From: Massilia sp. WG5
Lineage (GTDB): Bacteria > Pseudomonadota > Gammaproteobacteria > Burkholderiales > Burkholderiaceae_D
Reading direction: 5' to 3'
DNA length: 64,000 nt
Assembly (NCBI RefSeq): GCF_001412595.2
Contig: NZ_CP012640.2
Location: 682,001-746,000, forward strand
Positions 1 through 7,819 of the stretch are shown here, in pieces (position 1 is the stretch's first letter; each line of letters starts with the position of its first letter). A program made the translations under genes and the position numbers. The notes under the pieces were generated by a model. The model did not search any database and had not been told where the DNA came from. It worked only from the letters and a program-made list of their open reading frames with translations.

Positions 1-2
1 CG

Positions 3-311
3 CCGCTCGCCAGCGACGACCCGGTGCGCGCCGCCTGGCTGGCCCAGCGCGAGCAGACCGGGGCCGACGCCCTTGCCTGGATCGCCCGCCGGGCCGGAGA
101 GGCCGGCGTCCCGTGCGAGACCCTGATGGTTCACCACGAAGAACCAGCCGCGTCCATCATCGAGACGGCGCGCGACCGAGCATGCGACCTGATCGTGATG
201 GCGTCGCGCGGACGCACGGGCCTGGGGGCGAGCCTGCGTGCACGCCTGCTCGGCAGCGAGACCTGGAAAGTGCTGACCCATTGCACGATCCCGGTGCTGG
301 TGGTGCGTTAA
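3..311 (+). CDS. universal stress protein (UspA family), 5'-truncated by window edge
   Basis: C-terminal part of a UspA-fold cytoplasmic stress protein. The frame is open from base 3, so the true start lies left of the window. The diagnostic nucleotide-binding loop is visible near the end: SRGRTGLG followed nine residues later by GS, fitting the G-x2-G-x9-G-(S/T) signature of ATP-binding Usp proteins. The chain ends in the usual hydrophobic strand (TIPVLVVR). Only about 103 residues of a normal 140-160 are present. A short hairpin follows the stop. Family assignment is strong; its substrate or stress role cannot be told. Confidence 0.88.
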   Translation, partial: PLASDDPVRAAWLAQREQTGADALAWIARRAGEAGVPCETLMVHHEEPAASIIETARDRACDLIVMASRGRTGLGASLRARLLGSETWKVLTHCTIPVLVVR

Positions 312-325
312 GAAGCTGTCCAGGG

Positions 326-342
326 TCCGGGCCGCGCCCGGA
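326..342 (+). terminator. possible hairpin terminator after uspA-like gene
   Basis: Seven-base-pair perfect stem (TCCGGGC / GCCCGGA) with a three-base loop, 15 bases after the UspA stop, followed by a short T-containing run (AGTTTCTT). The T tract is weak, so it could be an imperfect intrinsic terminator or a chance GC-rich palindrome. It separates the uspA-like gene from the sigma factor gene. Confidence 0.4.
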
Positions 343-418
343 AGTTTCTTCCGCGCGAGCGTCGCGGCAGTGACTTGCCGGGGTACAATCTTCACAGCCC
401 AACAACCACGAGCCGGCT

Positions 419-1003
419 GTGATCAAGGATTCAGACCAACACGCACACCTGCGCCGGCTGCTGGGCGCCGTCGCCCTCGGCGACCGCGGCGCGTTCCGCA
501 CGCTCTACGACGCCACGTCGGCGAAACTGTTCGGCTTCGCGCTGCGTATATTAAGGAAGGACGAGCTCGCCGAAGATGCCGTCCAGGATGCCTTCGTCTC
601 GATCTGGCACGCGGCGGCGACCTACCAGTCCCACCTGGCCGGTCCGCTGACCTGGATGGCCGCGATCGTGCGCAACAAGGCCCTCGACATTCGCCGCCGC
701 CAGGACGACCTGCTCGACATCGACGGCGACGAATTCGACGCCGACATGCAGTCGGCGCTGCAGGACCCCGGCCGCGGCCCGCAGGACCGCGCCGAGCTGT
801 CCGACGAGGCGCGCGCGCTGGCGCATTGCATGGCGGTCCTGGAAGGGAAACAGCGGCAGGCGATCGGGATGGCGTATTTCCACGACCTGTCGCACAGCGA
901 AGTCGCGCAGCAGCTGGAACTGCCGATCGGCACGGTGAAGACCTGGATCCGCCGCGGCCTCGACAAACTGAAGCACTGCCTCACGAAGCGGGCAACGATA
1001 TGA
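419..1003 (+). CDS. ECF RNA polymerase sigma factor (SigK-like)
   Basis: 194-residue group IV sigma factor. Region 2 lies roughly at residues 20-90 (RTLYDATSAKLFGFALRIL, then the DAVQDAFVSIW core-binding and -10 segment). Region 4 lies at about 130-188, with the helix-turn-helix HSEVAQQLELPIGTVKTWIR. GTG at 419 is taken as start because it gives the normal N-terminus (MIKDSDQHAHLRRLL) and no closer ATG does. The stop overlaps the anti-sigma start (ATGA), so the pair is translationally coupled. A TACAAT-like -10 sits at 383-388. The convergent DUF4331/HupE operon next door is a plausible regulon member; that is inference. Confidence 0.93.
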   Translation: MIKDSDQHAHLRRLLGAVALGDRGAFRTLYDATSAKLFGFALRILRKDELAEDAVQDAFVSIWHAAATYQSHLAGPLTWMAAIVRNKALDIRRRQDDLLDIDGDEFDADMQSALQDPGRGPQDRAELSDEARALAHCMAVLEGKQRQAIGMAYFHDLSHSEVAQQLELPIGTVKTWIRRGLDKLKHCLTKRATI

Positions 1004-1704
1004 ACATCGCCGACAAACCCGACCTGCGCGACAAACTGGCCGCCGGTTATGCCCTGGGCACCCTGAAAGGCGGCGCGCGCCGCCGCTTCGAAAACTGGAT
1101 CCGCGCCGACGCCCGGGTCCGCGGCGCCGCCGCCGAATGGCAGGAACGGATCGCGCCGCTGGCCGAACTCGGCCCGGCCGTCGCACCGCCGGCGCGGGTA
1201 TGGAGCGCGATCGAGCGCCGGCTGCAGGCGCCGGCCCAGGCCCAGGCCCCTTGGTGGCAGTTCTGGCGCAATCCGGACGCGCGCCCCTGGGGCGGCATCG
1301 CCATCGCCGCCGGTGCGGCGGCGGTCGTGCTGGCCGTGCTGCTGGCGGGACGGCCGGGCGCGCCGGTGCTGCAGCAGGTCGCAACGCTGACCGACGAACA
1401 GGCCCGCACGGCGCTGGTGGTGGCGGCCGACAGCGCCAGCGGCCGGCTCGAAGTGCGCGTGGCGCGCGACCTGCGCGTGCCCGACGACCGCACCCTGCAG
1501 CTGTGGGCCATCGACAAGGCCGGCAAGCCGCGCTCGCTGGGCATCCTGCCCGACAACCGCAGCGCCAGCCTGGCGCTCGACGAACGCGCCGTCGGCGGCG
1601 ACGTGATGCTGCTGGCGGTCAGCCTGGAGCCGCGCGGCGGCTCGCCGAACCCGGCGGCGCCCACCGGGCCGGTGCTGTACAAGGGCGCCTGGGTCCGGCT
1701 GTAG
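1000..1704 (+). CDS. anti-sigma factor, RskA/anti-sigma-K family
   Basis: 234-residue membrane-anchored anti-sigma factor. The cytoplasmic N-terminal domain (about 1-80, with LAAGYALGTLKGGARRRFENW typical of the sigma-binding helices) is followed by one membrane helix at about 98-117. The periplasmic domain carries the RskA-type segment LQLWAIDKAGKPRSLGIL. No zinc-binding HxxxCxxC motif is present, so it is not a ZAS protein. The start ATG overlaps the sigma factor stop (ATGA). It presumably holds the upstream sigma factor inactive until an envelope or redox signal triggers release or proteolysis; the signal cannot be read from sequence. Confidence 0.9.
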   Translation: MNIADKPDLRDKLAAGYALGTLKGGARRRFENWIRADARVRGAAAEWQERIAPLAELGPAVAPPARVWSAIERRLQAPAQAQAPWWQFWRNPDARPWGGIAIAAGAAAVVLAVLLAGRPGAPVLQQVATLTDEQARTALVVAADSASGRLEVRVARDLRVPDDRTLQLWAIDKAGKPRSLGILPDNRSASLALDERAVGGDVMLLAVSLEPRGGSPNPAAPTGPVLYKGAWVRL

Positions 1705-1719
1705 CGCTGCCCGCCGAGC

Positions 1720-2844
1720 TCAGGCCGGCAGCAGGCGCAGGTCGAACAGGCGCTCTCCCAGCCAGATCGCGGCCACCAGCATGACCAGCCCGGAGCCGCC
1801 GGCCAGGATCCCGCGCTGGTACAACCTGGTCCCGCGCAGCGCGTAGGCCAGCGGCAGGAAGACGGCGACGATGGCCAGCTGGCCGATCTCGACGCCCAGG
1901 TTGAAGCCCACCAGCGGCACCGCCAGCGCGCCGGCGCGCAGCCCGAGGTCGGCCAGCACGTTGGCGAAGCCGAAGCCGTGCACCAGCCCGAAGCCGAAGG
2001 CGGCTACCCAGCGCCGCCCATGCGTCACCGGACTGAGATTGTTCAACGCCGCCAGCAGCACCGACAGCGCGATCGCCGATTCCACCCAGCGCGACGGCAG
2101 CTGCACGATGCCCAGCGCGGCGATGCTGAGCGTGATCGAGTGCGCCACCGTAAAGGCGGTCACGATCCGCAGCACGTCGCCCAGGGCGGGACGCAAGCCG
2201 CTCACCGCCTGCCAGCGCTGTCCGTGCCAGACCAGCACCGCCGGCAGGAGCAGCGACAGCAGGAACAGGATGTGGTCGTAGCCGATCCAGATATGCCATA
2301 TGCCCTCGCGCACGAAACTGGCGAAGCCGCCGGCGGCGCCCTGTTCCAGCACCGCACCCGGACGGTCGCTGCCGAGCACCAGGGTATGCGTGCCGTCCGG
2401 CCTGCTGACGTTCAGCAGGCCCTTGTGCTGCGGATCGATGTCGGCGAACAGGCGGTAGTCGAGCGCCAGCGGGCCGGCGCCCGGACAGGCCGCGGAAAAC
2501 CGCAGTACGGTGTAGGCGCCGTCGGTATGGCTGTCGATCAGCTGCGGGCCTGCCGTCAGGCTGCACGGCACACCGCCGCGCGCGATGTGCAGGCGCGCCA
2601 GCGCATAGGCGGCGATCGCGGCATGACGCCCCCTGACCTCGTCCCAGGTCAGGCGTCCGTCGCCGTCGCCGTCGAGGCCGATCGCGTAGTCGAGGTCGCG
2701 CAGTGCGATATCCCACCGGCCCTGGAGCGGCGCGCCGGTGCGCGCCGACTCATCCAGGCTCAGATAACTGTCGCTCGGTTTGTGCGCCCACGCCGGGGCT
2801 GCCAGCGCCAGCAGCGCCAGGAACAGGATGGCCAGGCGTTTCAT
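1720..2844 (-). CDS. HupE/UreJ-type membrane protein with EF-hand-like loop
   Basis: 374-residue polytopic protein. It has a signal peptide (1-20, cleavage after AWA, mature start HKPSDSYLSL). A soluble periplasmic domain carries a canonical EF-hand loop at 58-69 (DGDGDGRLTWDE). From about residue 175 there are six to seven membrane helices with the HupE/UreJ family signatures (GIWHIWIGYDHILFLL, FTVAHSITLS, FGFGLVHGFGFA) and several intramembrane His. HupE/UreJ relatives are nickel or cobalt permeases or accessory proteins; the metal here is unknown. Last gene of the operon; its ATG overlaps the TPR gene stop. The start at 2844 is chosen for the signal peptide; a longer frame upstream is Arg-rich shadow. 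Confidence 0.87.
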   Translation of the reverse strand: MKRLAILFLALLALAAPAWAHKPSDSYLSLDESARTGAPLQGRWDIALRDLDYAIGLDGDGDGRLTWDEVRGRHAAIAAYALARLHIARGGVPCSLTAGPQLIDSHTDGAYTVLRFSAACPGAGPLALDYRLFADIDPQHKGLLNVSRPDGTHTLVLGSDRPGAVLEQGAAGGFASFVREGIWHIWIGYDHILFLLSLLLPAVLVWHGQRWQAVSGLRPALGDVLRIVTAFTVAHSITLSIAALGIVQLPSRWVESAIALSVLLAALNNLSPVTHGRRWVAAFGFGLVHGFGFANVLADLGLRAGALAVPLVGFNLGVEIGQLAIVAVFLPLAYALRGTRLYQRGILAGGSGLVMLVAAIWLGERLFDLRLLPA

Positions 2845-4040
2845 GATCGTCCTCCGCTGTGCGCCGCGGCGGGCGCCAGGCGCGCCAGCACCGCGTCTTC
2901 CACGCCGCCGGCGTGCATCCACTCCAGTACAGGACGCGCCGCCCGCGCCTGCCCCGCGGCGACCGCCGCTTCGAGCAGGATGCGGGCGTCGGCCAGCTCT
3001 TTTTGCGCTTCCCAGTTGCGCTGCGCCAGCGCCAGGGCGCGCGACGCGTCATGGCGCAGCCGCAGTTCGTAGAGCGCCTGCTCGCGCAGGTGCACGCCGT
3101 CGCCGCGCCGCTCTCCCGCCTCGAAGCGCGCCGCCAGTTCGGCCAGCACCGGCGCCAGCAGGGCCGCGCGGCCGAGCGCCTGCAGCGCCAGGGCGTGGCG
3201 CAGCAGCAGGCCGTCGACCCGCAGGTGGGGCGCCAGCAGCGCGATGGCCTGCTCCGGCTGGCCCTCCGCGATCAGGAAGTCGGCATAGGCGCCGAGCAGG
3301 TAGGTGTCGCCCGGCGCCAGGCGCAGCGCTTCGCGGAAGCGCTCGCCCGCGGCGGCATGCTCGCCGCGCCGCGCCGCCATCTCGGCCAGGCTGCCCTCAA
3401 CCCAGGCTGCGACCGCCGGGTCCGCCCCGCCCGCGCGCGCATAGGTGGCGGCCAGCAGGGCTTCGCTGGCGCGCAGGCGTCCGGTCATGGCGCCGACGTT
3501 GGCGATGCAGGCCGCCGTGACCAGTTCATCGGCCAGGCTGGACAGGCGCGCGCAACTGCGCGTGGCGCCCGCGTAGTCGGCGCGCACCGTCTCGACCGTG
3601 GCGCGGGTCAGCCAGGCCTGGGCATTGCCGGGGTCCTGGGCCGTCACCGCCTCCAGGTCGGCAAGCGCCTCCGGAAAGCGGTGCACGGTCTGCAGCAGGC
3701 TCGCGCGCAGCAGGCGCACGCCGGGCGGCGGCCCGGCCAGCGACCACCATGGCGCCAGCGCCGCCTGCGCGTAGCCGAAATAGCGCGGGTCGGCGTCGCG
3801 CCGGCCCAGTTCGATGTAGCGCCGCGCGACCTCGAGCGCGCGCCCGAGGTCGCGCGGGTCCTGCGCCAGCCGCTCGCGCAGGGTCCGCAGCGCGCGCTGC
3901 TGGGGATCGCTGCGCCACGGCAGCGTCTCCAGCACCTCGGCGCCGCTGGCGGGAATGCGCGGCGCGGCAGTCGCCGCACCGGCGCCGCCCGCCAGCGCCG
4001 CCAGCGCCAGCAGCGCCGGCAGAAACGCGCCCGTCCTCAT
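2841..4040 (-). CDS. exported TPR-repeat protein
   Basis: 399 residues with an N-terminal signal peptide (cleavage near residue 25, GAATAAP). The rest is alanine-rich helical repeats; several fit the TPR consensus (PEALADLEAVTAQDPGNAQAW; GERFREALRLAPGDTYLLGAYADF). No catalytic motif is visible, so it is probably a periplasmic scaffold. It overlaps the lipoprotein gene upstream and the HupE gene downstream by ATGA junctions, which implies tight co-expression. Proteins of this type recur beside DUF4331 and HupE genes (family knowledge), suggesting they act with an exported metal-related or redox-related protein. Function otherwise unknown. Confidence 0.82.
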   Translation of the reverse strand: MRTGAFLPALLALAALAGGAGAATAAPRIPASGAEVLETLPWRSDPQQRALRTLRERLAQDPRDLGRALEVARRYIELGRRDADPRYFGYAQAALAPWWSLAGPPPGVRLLRASLLQTVHRFPEALADLEAVTAQDPGNAQAWLTRATVETVRADYAGATRSCARLSSLADELVTAACIANVGAMTGRLRASEALLAATYARAGGADPAVAAWVEGSLAEMAARRGEHAAAGERFREALRLAPGDTYLLGAYADFLIAEGQPEQAIALLAPHLRVDGLLLRHALALQALGRAALLAPVLAELAARFEAGERRGDGVHLREQALYELRLRHDASRALALAQRNWEAQKELADARILLEAAVAAGQARAARPVLEWMHAGGVEDAVLARLAPAAAHSGGRS

Positions 4041-4288
4041 GGCCCGACCGGTTGCGGTTCGGTGTTGTCGGGCATGGTGGGGGCGGCGCCATCGAGCGCG
4101 ACGGGCTCGGTGTCGTCCGGCGCACTCGCGCTCAGGCTCGCGACCTGGGCGGTGAACGGGTCCGGCGCACCTTCGGCCACCGGCGGCGGCGAGGCTGGCG
4201 GCGGCTGGCCGTGGTCGTCGTGGTCGCTGCCGCCGCAGGCCGTCAGGCCGGCCAGCAGGAGGAAGCCAAGCAGGGCTGCATTCTTCAT
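4037..4288 (-). CDS. small lipoprotein with metal-ligand-rich N-terminus
   Basis: 83-residue predicted lipoprotein. The signal peptide ends in a lipobox LTAC, so Cys18 would be lipidated. Directly after it comes GGSDHDDHG, a His/Asp cluster of the kind that can bind divalent metals, then a proline-rich linker. The C-terminal half has two imperfect copies of P-D-(D/N)-T-E-P. No known family recognised. It lies between the DUF4331 gene (10 bases upstream) and the TPR gene (ATGA overlap), so it belongs to this operon. The metal-binding idea is inference from composition only. Confidence 0.75.
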   Translation of the reverse strand: MKNAALLGFLLLAGLTACGGSDHDDHGQPPPASPPPVAEGAPDPFTAQVASLSASAPDDTEPVALDGAAPTMPDNTEPQPVGP

Positions 4289-4298
4289 GATGGTCTCC

Positions 4299-5792
4299 TT
4301 ACTGCTGCGGCGAACCCGGCAGCGGGGTCTTCAGGTAGGGGAAGGCGTTCGTGAAGAAGCTGGAGTCCAGGTAGGCGCCGTCCGTGAAGTGCAGCCCGCC
4401 CGCCGGCGCATCCGACGGCGCGCAGCCCAGGTTGAGGGTGCACAGCTTGCCCATCACCACCCGCAGGGCGATATCGACCACGTCGTCGCCCGGCCGCCGG
4501 CCGTTCGGGAAGCCGGCATTGTCGCCGTCGATCACGCCAAGCCGCTTCTGCGCGCCCTGCGCCACCGCCGGCACCGAGGTGTTCAGGCGCAGCATCTCGG
4601 ACGCCGTCACCTTGGCCGGCTGGTTCAGGCCCTTGACCCCGGTGAGGAAGGCGGCCACCAGGTCGTTGCGCGGGAAGTTGGTGGGCGCCTTGGCGCCGGC
4701 ACTGCCGTACAGCACCTCGATCAATGCCGGCAGGGTCGGGTTGGTGACGTAGTCGGCAAACTGGGCGTCGGCGGCCGGCTTGCTGTGATTGAAGCGGTCC
4801 TTGTCCTTCAGGCCGATCACGACTTCGTTCACCAGCGGCATGCCGAGGCGCGAGACCTGGGTCCAGGCCCCACCCTCCTTCGACGCACCGGCGCCGTTGC
4901 CGGGCGTCGGGTTGAGCAGCCGTCCCTGGCGCATGCTGGCCGTGGTCCAGCCGCCGATCACCGGATCCGCGCCGGCGGTGAGGCAGGAGGCCGCCACTTC
5001 GAGTTCGATGCTGGTCACGTTCTTGCCGGCCAGGTCATCCTTGGCCGCGCGTTCGGCGCCGGCCGAGAATTCGGTCGCCGGCGCCTTGATGTTGACGAGG
5101 TCGAAGGTCTCGCCGAGGTTCACCACGAAGGGATCCTTGCGCTGGCCGACGAACATGCGCGCCGGCGTGCCGCAGCCCGGGATGTTCACCGTGTACACAT
5201 GCTTGGCCGCATAGGATGCATAGTCGGGAATCGACTTGTTGCCGATGTTGTCGATCGGCTTGTCGAAAGTCGTCCCGCCTCCGGTATTCGTCACCGCCGA
5301 GCGGCTGCCGCCGCGCCGGTCGCCCCGCACCACGTTGACGGTATAGGTCTCGCGCACGTTCAGGCCGGCCGCGTTGGGGCCGTCGATGGCGCCGCCGTTG
5401 ATCACCAGCGGGATCGCCACCTGCTTGCCCCCGACCGTCAGCTTGGTGTCCTTGTTGGTGTTCTGGAAGCGGAACTGGAAGGTAATGTCCTCTTTCGCAT
5501 CGCCATTGTTGTCGATGTGGATTTCATACAGCGCTTCCGGGTCCATCTCGAAATAATTCGGTCCGGCCTGCGGATCCTGAAGCGGGACGTAGTTGGCGAT
5601 CAGGGTCACGAAGCCTTCGCGTCCCGCCTCGTAGCTGCGGAACATGTAGAAGTCGGTGGCGTCGACCTTCGGATGCTTGGTGATGAAGGGCGCTTCGCGG
5701 TGGCTGGACGCCTGGGCTGCCGGATGCAGGCCAATGGCCGCGCAGGCGGCTGCTGCCAGGGCGGCGGCCCTGGCGAATTTCTTGTGTGACAT
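4299..5792 (-). CDS. DUF4331 family exported protein
   Basis: 497-residue secreted protein, first gene of the operon. The signal peptide ends near AAQA, and the mature protein opens with the family hallmark SSHREAPFITKHPKVDATDFYMFRSY. Other family features are the YFEMDPEALYEIHIDNNGDAKEDITFQF strand region and the C-terminal GDNAGFPNGRRPGDDVVDIALRV. DUF4331 proteins are extracytoplasmic and of unknown biochemical role; they often sit near ECF sigma factors, fasciclin-like genes and HupE genes. The start is supported by a strong ribosome binding site (GAGGGGAGAAGAC). A possible ECF-type promoter lies at 5839-5866. Confidence 0.92.
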   Translation of the reverse strand: MSHKKFARAAALAAAACAAIGLHPAAQASSHREAPFITKHPKVDATDFYMFRSYEAGREGFVTLIANYVPLQDPQAGPNYFEMDPEALYEIHIDNNGDAKEDITFQFRFQNTNKDTKLTVGGKQVAIPLVINGGAIDGPNAAGLNVRETYTVNVVRGDRRGGSRSAVTNTGGGTTFDKPIDNIGNKSIPDYASYAAKHVYTVNIPGCGTPARMFVGQRKDPFVVNLGETFDLVNIKAPATEFSAGAERAAKDDLAGKNVTSIELEVAASCLTAGADPVIGGWTTASMRQGRLLNPTPGNGAGASKEGGAWTQVSRLGMPLVNEVVIGLKDKDRFNHSKPAADAQFADYVTNPTLPALIEVLYGSAGAKAPTNFPRNDLVAAFLTGVKGLNQPAKVTASEMLRLNTSVPAVAQGAQKRLGVIDGDNAGFPNGRRPGDDVVDIALRVVMGKLCTLNLGCAPSDAPAGGLHFTDGAYLDSSFFTNAFPYLKTPLPGSPQQ

Positions 5793-6111
5793 GTCTTCTC
5801 CCCTCTCGAAATGTGAACAAACGAGTGCTTGAAAGACATGTACGCGGCGCAGAGCCCGCCGGATTCAAAAAAGGCAAAAATATTTTTCCGGCAAGGTGCG
5901 CTGTAGTGCGCTTAAGAAAACCTTCTACTTGCTCTTCAGGCAACAGGCGGGCACACTGAGACGTGCTGACCATCCGTCATCGGCCACAAGCTAGCATCAA
6001 TTACATGGAGAGGTAACGAAAGATCTAGAAGCACGCATCCAAGCCTGTGACCGAAACATTCCGTAAATCGAATTCCCATTTCGGGGGCGACACCTTTTCT
6101 CTGGATCCACG
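5793..6111. other. intergenic region between divergent genes, lower GC
   Basis: About 320 bases between the DUF4331 operon (leftward) and the metalloprotease-like gene (rightward). It is clearly poorer in GC than the flanks, with an A/T block at 5866-5890. It holds the candidate ECF promoter of the left operon and presumably the promoter of the right gene, but I see no convincing sigma-70 pair or ribosome binding site for the latter. No coding sequence is supportable here. Confidence 0.6.
5839..5866 (-). promoter_or_regulatory. candidate ECF-type promoter of the DUF4331 operon
   Basis: On the minus strand GAATCC (5866-5861) is followed after 16 bases by CGTACA (5844-5839), about 40 bases before the DUF4331 start. 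An AT-rich run lies just upstream. Spacing and the AA/CGT-type elements resemble ECF promoters, and an ECF sigma gene is 4 kb away. I did not find a matching pair upstream of that sigma gene, so assignment to it is weak. Confidence 0.35.
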
Positions 6112-7260
6112 ATGAAAATCCTTCTGACTTTTTTGCTCGCACTGGCGGCACCAGCATTTGCCGCCGAACCCAGCCCGCTCACGGCCACCGTGAAGCTGAC
6201 TCACATTGCCAAAGACAACTGGCGCGCCGATTTCGAATTCTCCGAGCCGGTCGAAAAGCTGGAGCTTAGCTATACGGGCACGTCTTACCGCCAGCAAGCC
6301 TGGCATATCCGTACGCCCGGCGTGGCGCTACAGCGTCACGGCGATGATGAGCTCCTGGTTGCATCCGAGCCAGTGCGAAGGCTTAGTGTCGATGTAGACC
6401 TGTTCCTCCCTTATGGTGAAAAGAGCTATACGCCCATGGACCGCTACAGCGATGGCGGCACTGATGTCTACTTGGGATTTTTCGATGGCCGCGCCATCGT
6501 TGGAGGCAAGCCACGCCCTCTATTGATTCGCTTCGCGCTCCAGCCTCTGCCCGGTGAGCACGCCGTGGCCCCGCCGGACAATCCACAATTGCCGGATATG
6601 TATGCCTACTTCGGCCCACGTCAACCAATTGAGGGCGCTGCGTCGAAGCTCATTGTCGATCCCGCCACGCCGGCGTGGGCACAGGAAGTCCTGCGCACCA
6701 CTACAGACCGCGTTAGTGCCTTCTACACGCAGTCGCTGGGTCGCCCCTTGGTATTTTCGCCGCTCGTGATGGTCGCGATGGGTGACCTGACCCGTCCGGG
6801 TTACTCGGTGAAGGGTGGAGCGATCGGCTACCAGGTGGTGTATCGGATGGAAGGCGCGCAGATCACCGCAGACACACCGGACGGACGCGCACGCCTGGCG
6901 CACGTGGTAGCGCATGAACTCGCGCATATCTGGCAGAGCAGCGTAAAGCAGGGTGGTATTGGCGAGGGCCCCGCCTGGGTGCACGAAGGTGGCGCTGAAG
7001 CGCTGGCCACGGCCGCGCTGCGCGACAGCGGCATAGTTAGCGCGGAACAATCGTCCGCCATGGTGCGCAAACTGGTTGAAGAATGTATCGCCCTGAAAGA
7101 ATCTACCGACGGCTACCGGGGCACGTATTCTTGCGGCTTCAAGCGCCACGTCGACAGCGGCATCGCGCCTGTGGTCCTGTGGACGCGCATGATGAACTTG
7201 TCCGAGCAGTCCGGTCGAAGCTATTCGCCGACTATGTTCGAGCAGGCTGCTCGACAGTAA
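6112..7260 (+). CDS. secreted HExxH zinc metalloprotease-like protein
   Basis: 382 residues with a signal peptide (1-18, AFA). The N-terminal 150 residues look like beta-rich gluzincin N-terminal domains. A zinc motif HELAH lies at 268-272, followed by WVHEGGAE at 289-296, where Glu292 or Glu296 could be the third ligand, as in M1/M61-type gluzincins. The spacing is one longer than the strict HExxH-x18-E of M1. Codon use and GC are lower than in neighbouring genes, hinting at a different origin. It stands alone, with the decayed SDR gene behind it. A peptidase role is likely from the motif; the substrate is unknown. Confidence 0.75.
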   Translation: MKILLTFLLALAAPAFAAEPSPLTATVKLTHIAKDNWRADFEFSEPVEKLELSYTGTSYRQQAWHIRTPGVALQRHGDDELLVASEPVRRLSVDVDLFLPYGEKSYTPMDRYSDGGTDVYLGFFDGRAIVGGKPRPLLIRFALQPLPGEHAVAPPDNPQLPDMYAYFGPRQPIEGAASKLIVDPATPAWAQEVLRTTTDRVSAFYTQSLGRPLVFSPLVMVAMGDLTRPGYSVKGGAIGYQVVYRMEGAQITADTPDGRARLAHVVAHELAHIWQSSVKQGGIGEGPAWVHEGGAEALATAALRDSGIVSAEQSSAMVRKLVEECIALKESTDGYRGTYSCGFKRHVDSGIAPVVLWTRMMNLSEQSGRSYSPTMFEQAARQ

Positions 7261-7338
7261 TCGGCGAACAACTTCAGACGGTGCTCCGGAGCCTCATAAA
7301 TCACCGAAGCCCGGGTTTAAATTTCCGCAACTGCCTGC

Positions 7339-7545
7339 AGAGCATGGGCGAAGGATGAATTCGCTGGGCCACGCGGTCCGGGCTATCGCCGCAAGGTCGA
7401 ACTTTCGGCCGCCGGTCTCGTGGGTACACCAGACGAGGTCGCGAACGTTGCGGCCCTGTTGATGGGACCCGAGGGCGGGTTCATCACCGGCAGCGATTTT
7501 CCAGTGGACGGCGGCGTGACTTTAATCGAACTTGAATACGCACGA
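7339..7545 (+). pseudogene. remnant of a short-chain dehydrogenase/reductase (C-terminal part)
   Basis: An open stretch translating to a typical SDR C-terminus: GTPDEVANVAALLMGPEGG, then FITGSDFPVDGGVT. This is the conserved segment after the cofactor-binding fold. The preceding in-frame text (EFAGPRGPGYRRK) also fits SDR sequences. There is no N-terminal Rossmann motif (TGxxxGIG), no YxxxK and no start with a ribosome binding site, so most of the gene is missing. It lies in the low-GC patch directly after the metalloprotease gene. Reads as a deletion relic rather than a small gene. Confidence 0.7.
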
Positions 7546-7819
7546 AAGCTATTGACTACGCCGCCTACGTCCCCGCCAAGCCGCTCGCACCTTATTAATT
7601 CGATCGCTGCGATCTGCGCGTTAAGGACGTCGCATTGAAAATCTCCATTGTGGCGTGTGCGAGCCCAATTTGCACACTGTAGGGAAGGATTGGGGCTGGA
7701 GGTATCGCCCGATTAATCAGGAAATCGACCTACATCGAACAGATATCCATCAGGCGTTCCCTTCGCTCGCTTGCACGCTCATCTGTTGGCGGTATGTCGA
7801 GCGGTTTTGACAGGCGTTC
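7546..7819. other. non-coding stretch with no recognisable feature
   Basis: Roughly 270 bases of moderate GC between the SDR remnant and the secreted GH18-like gene that ends at 7820. Short frames exist on both strands but none has a ribosome binding site, family resemblance or sensible composition. No terminator, repeat or insertion-sequence end was found by eye. Probably further decayed sequence from the same acquisition. Confidence 0.5.
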
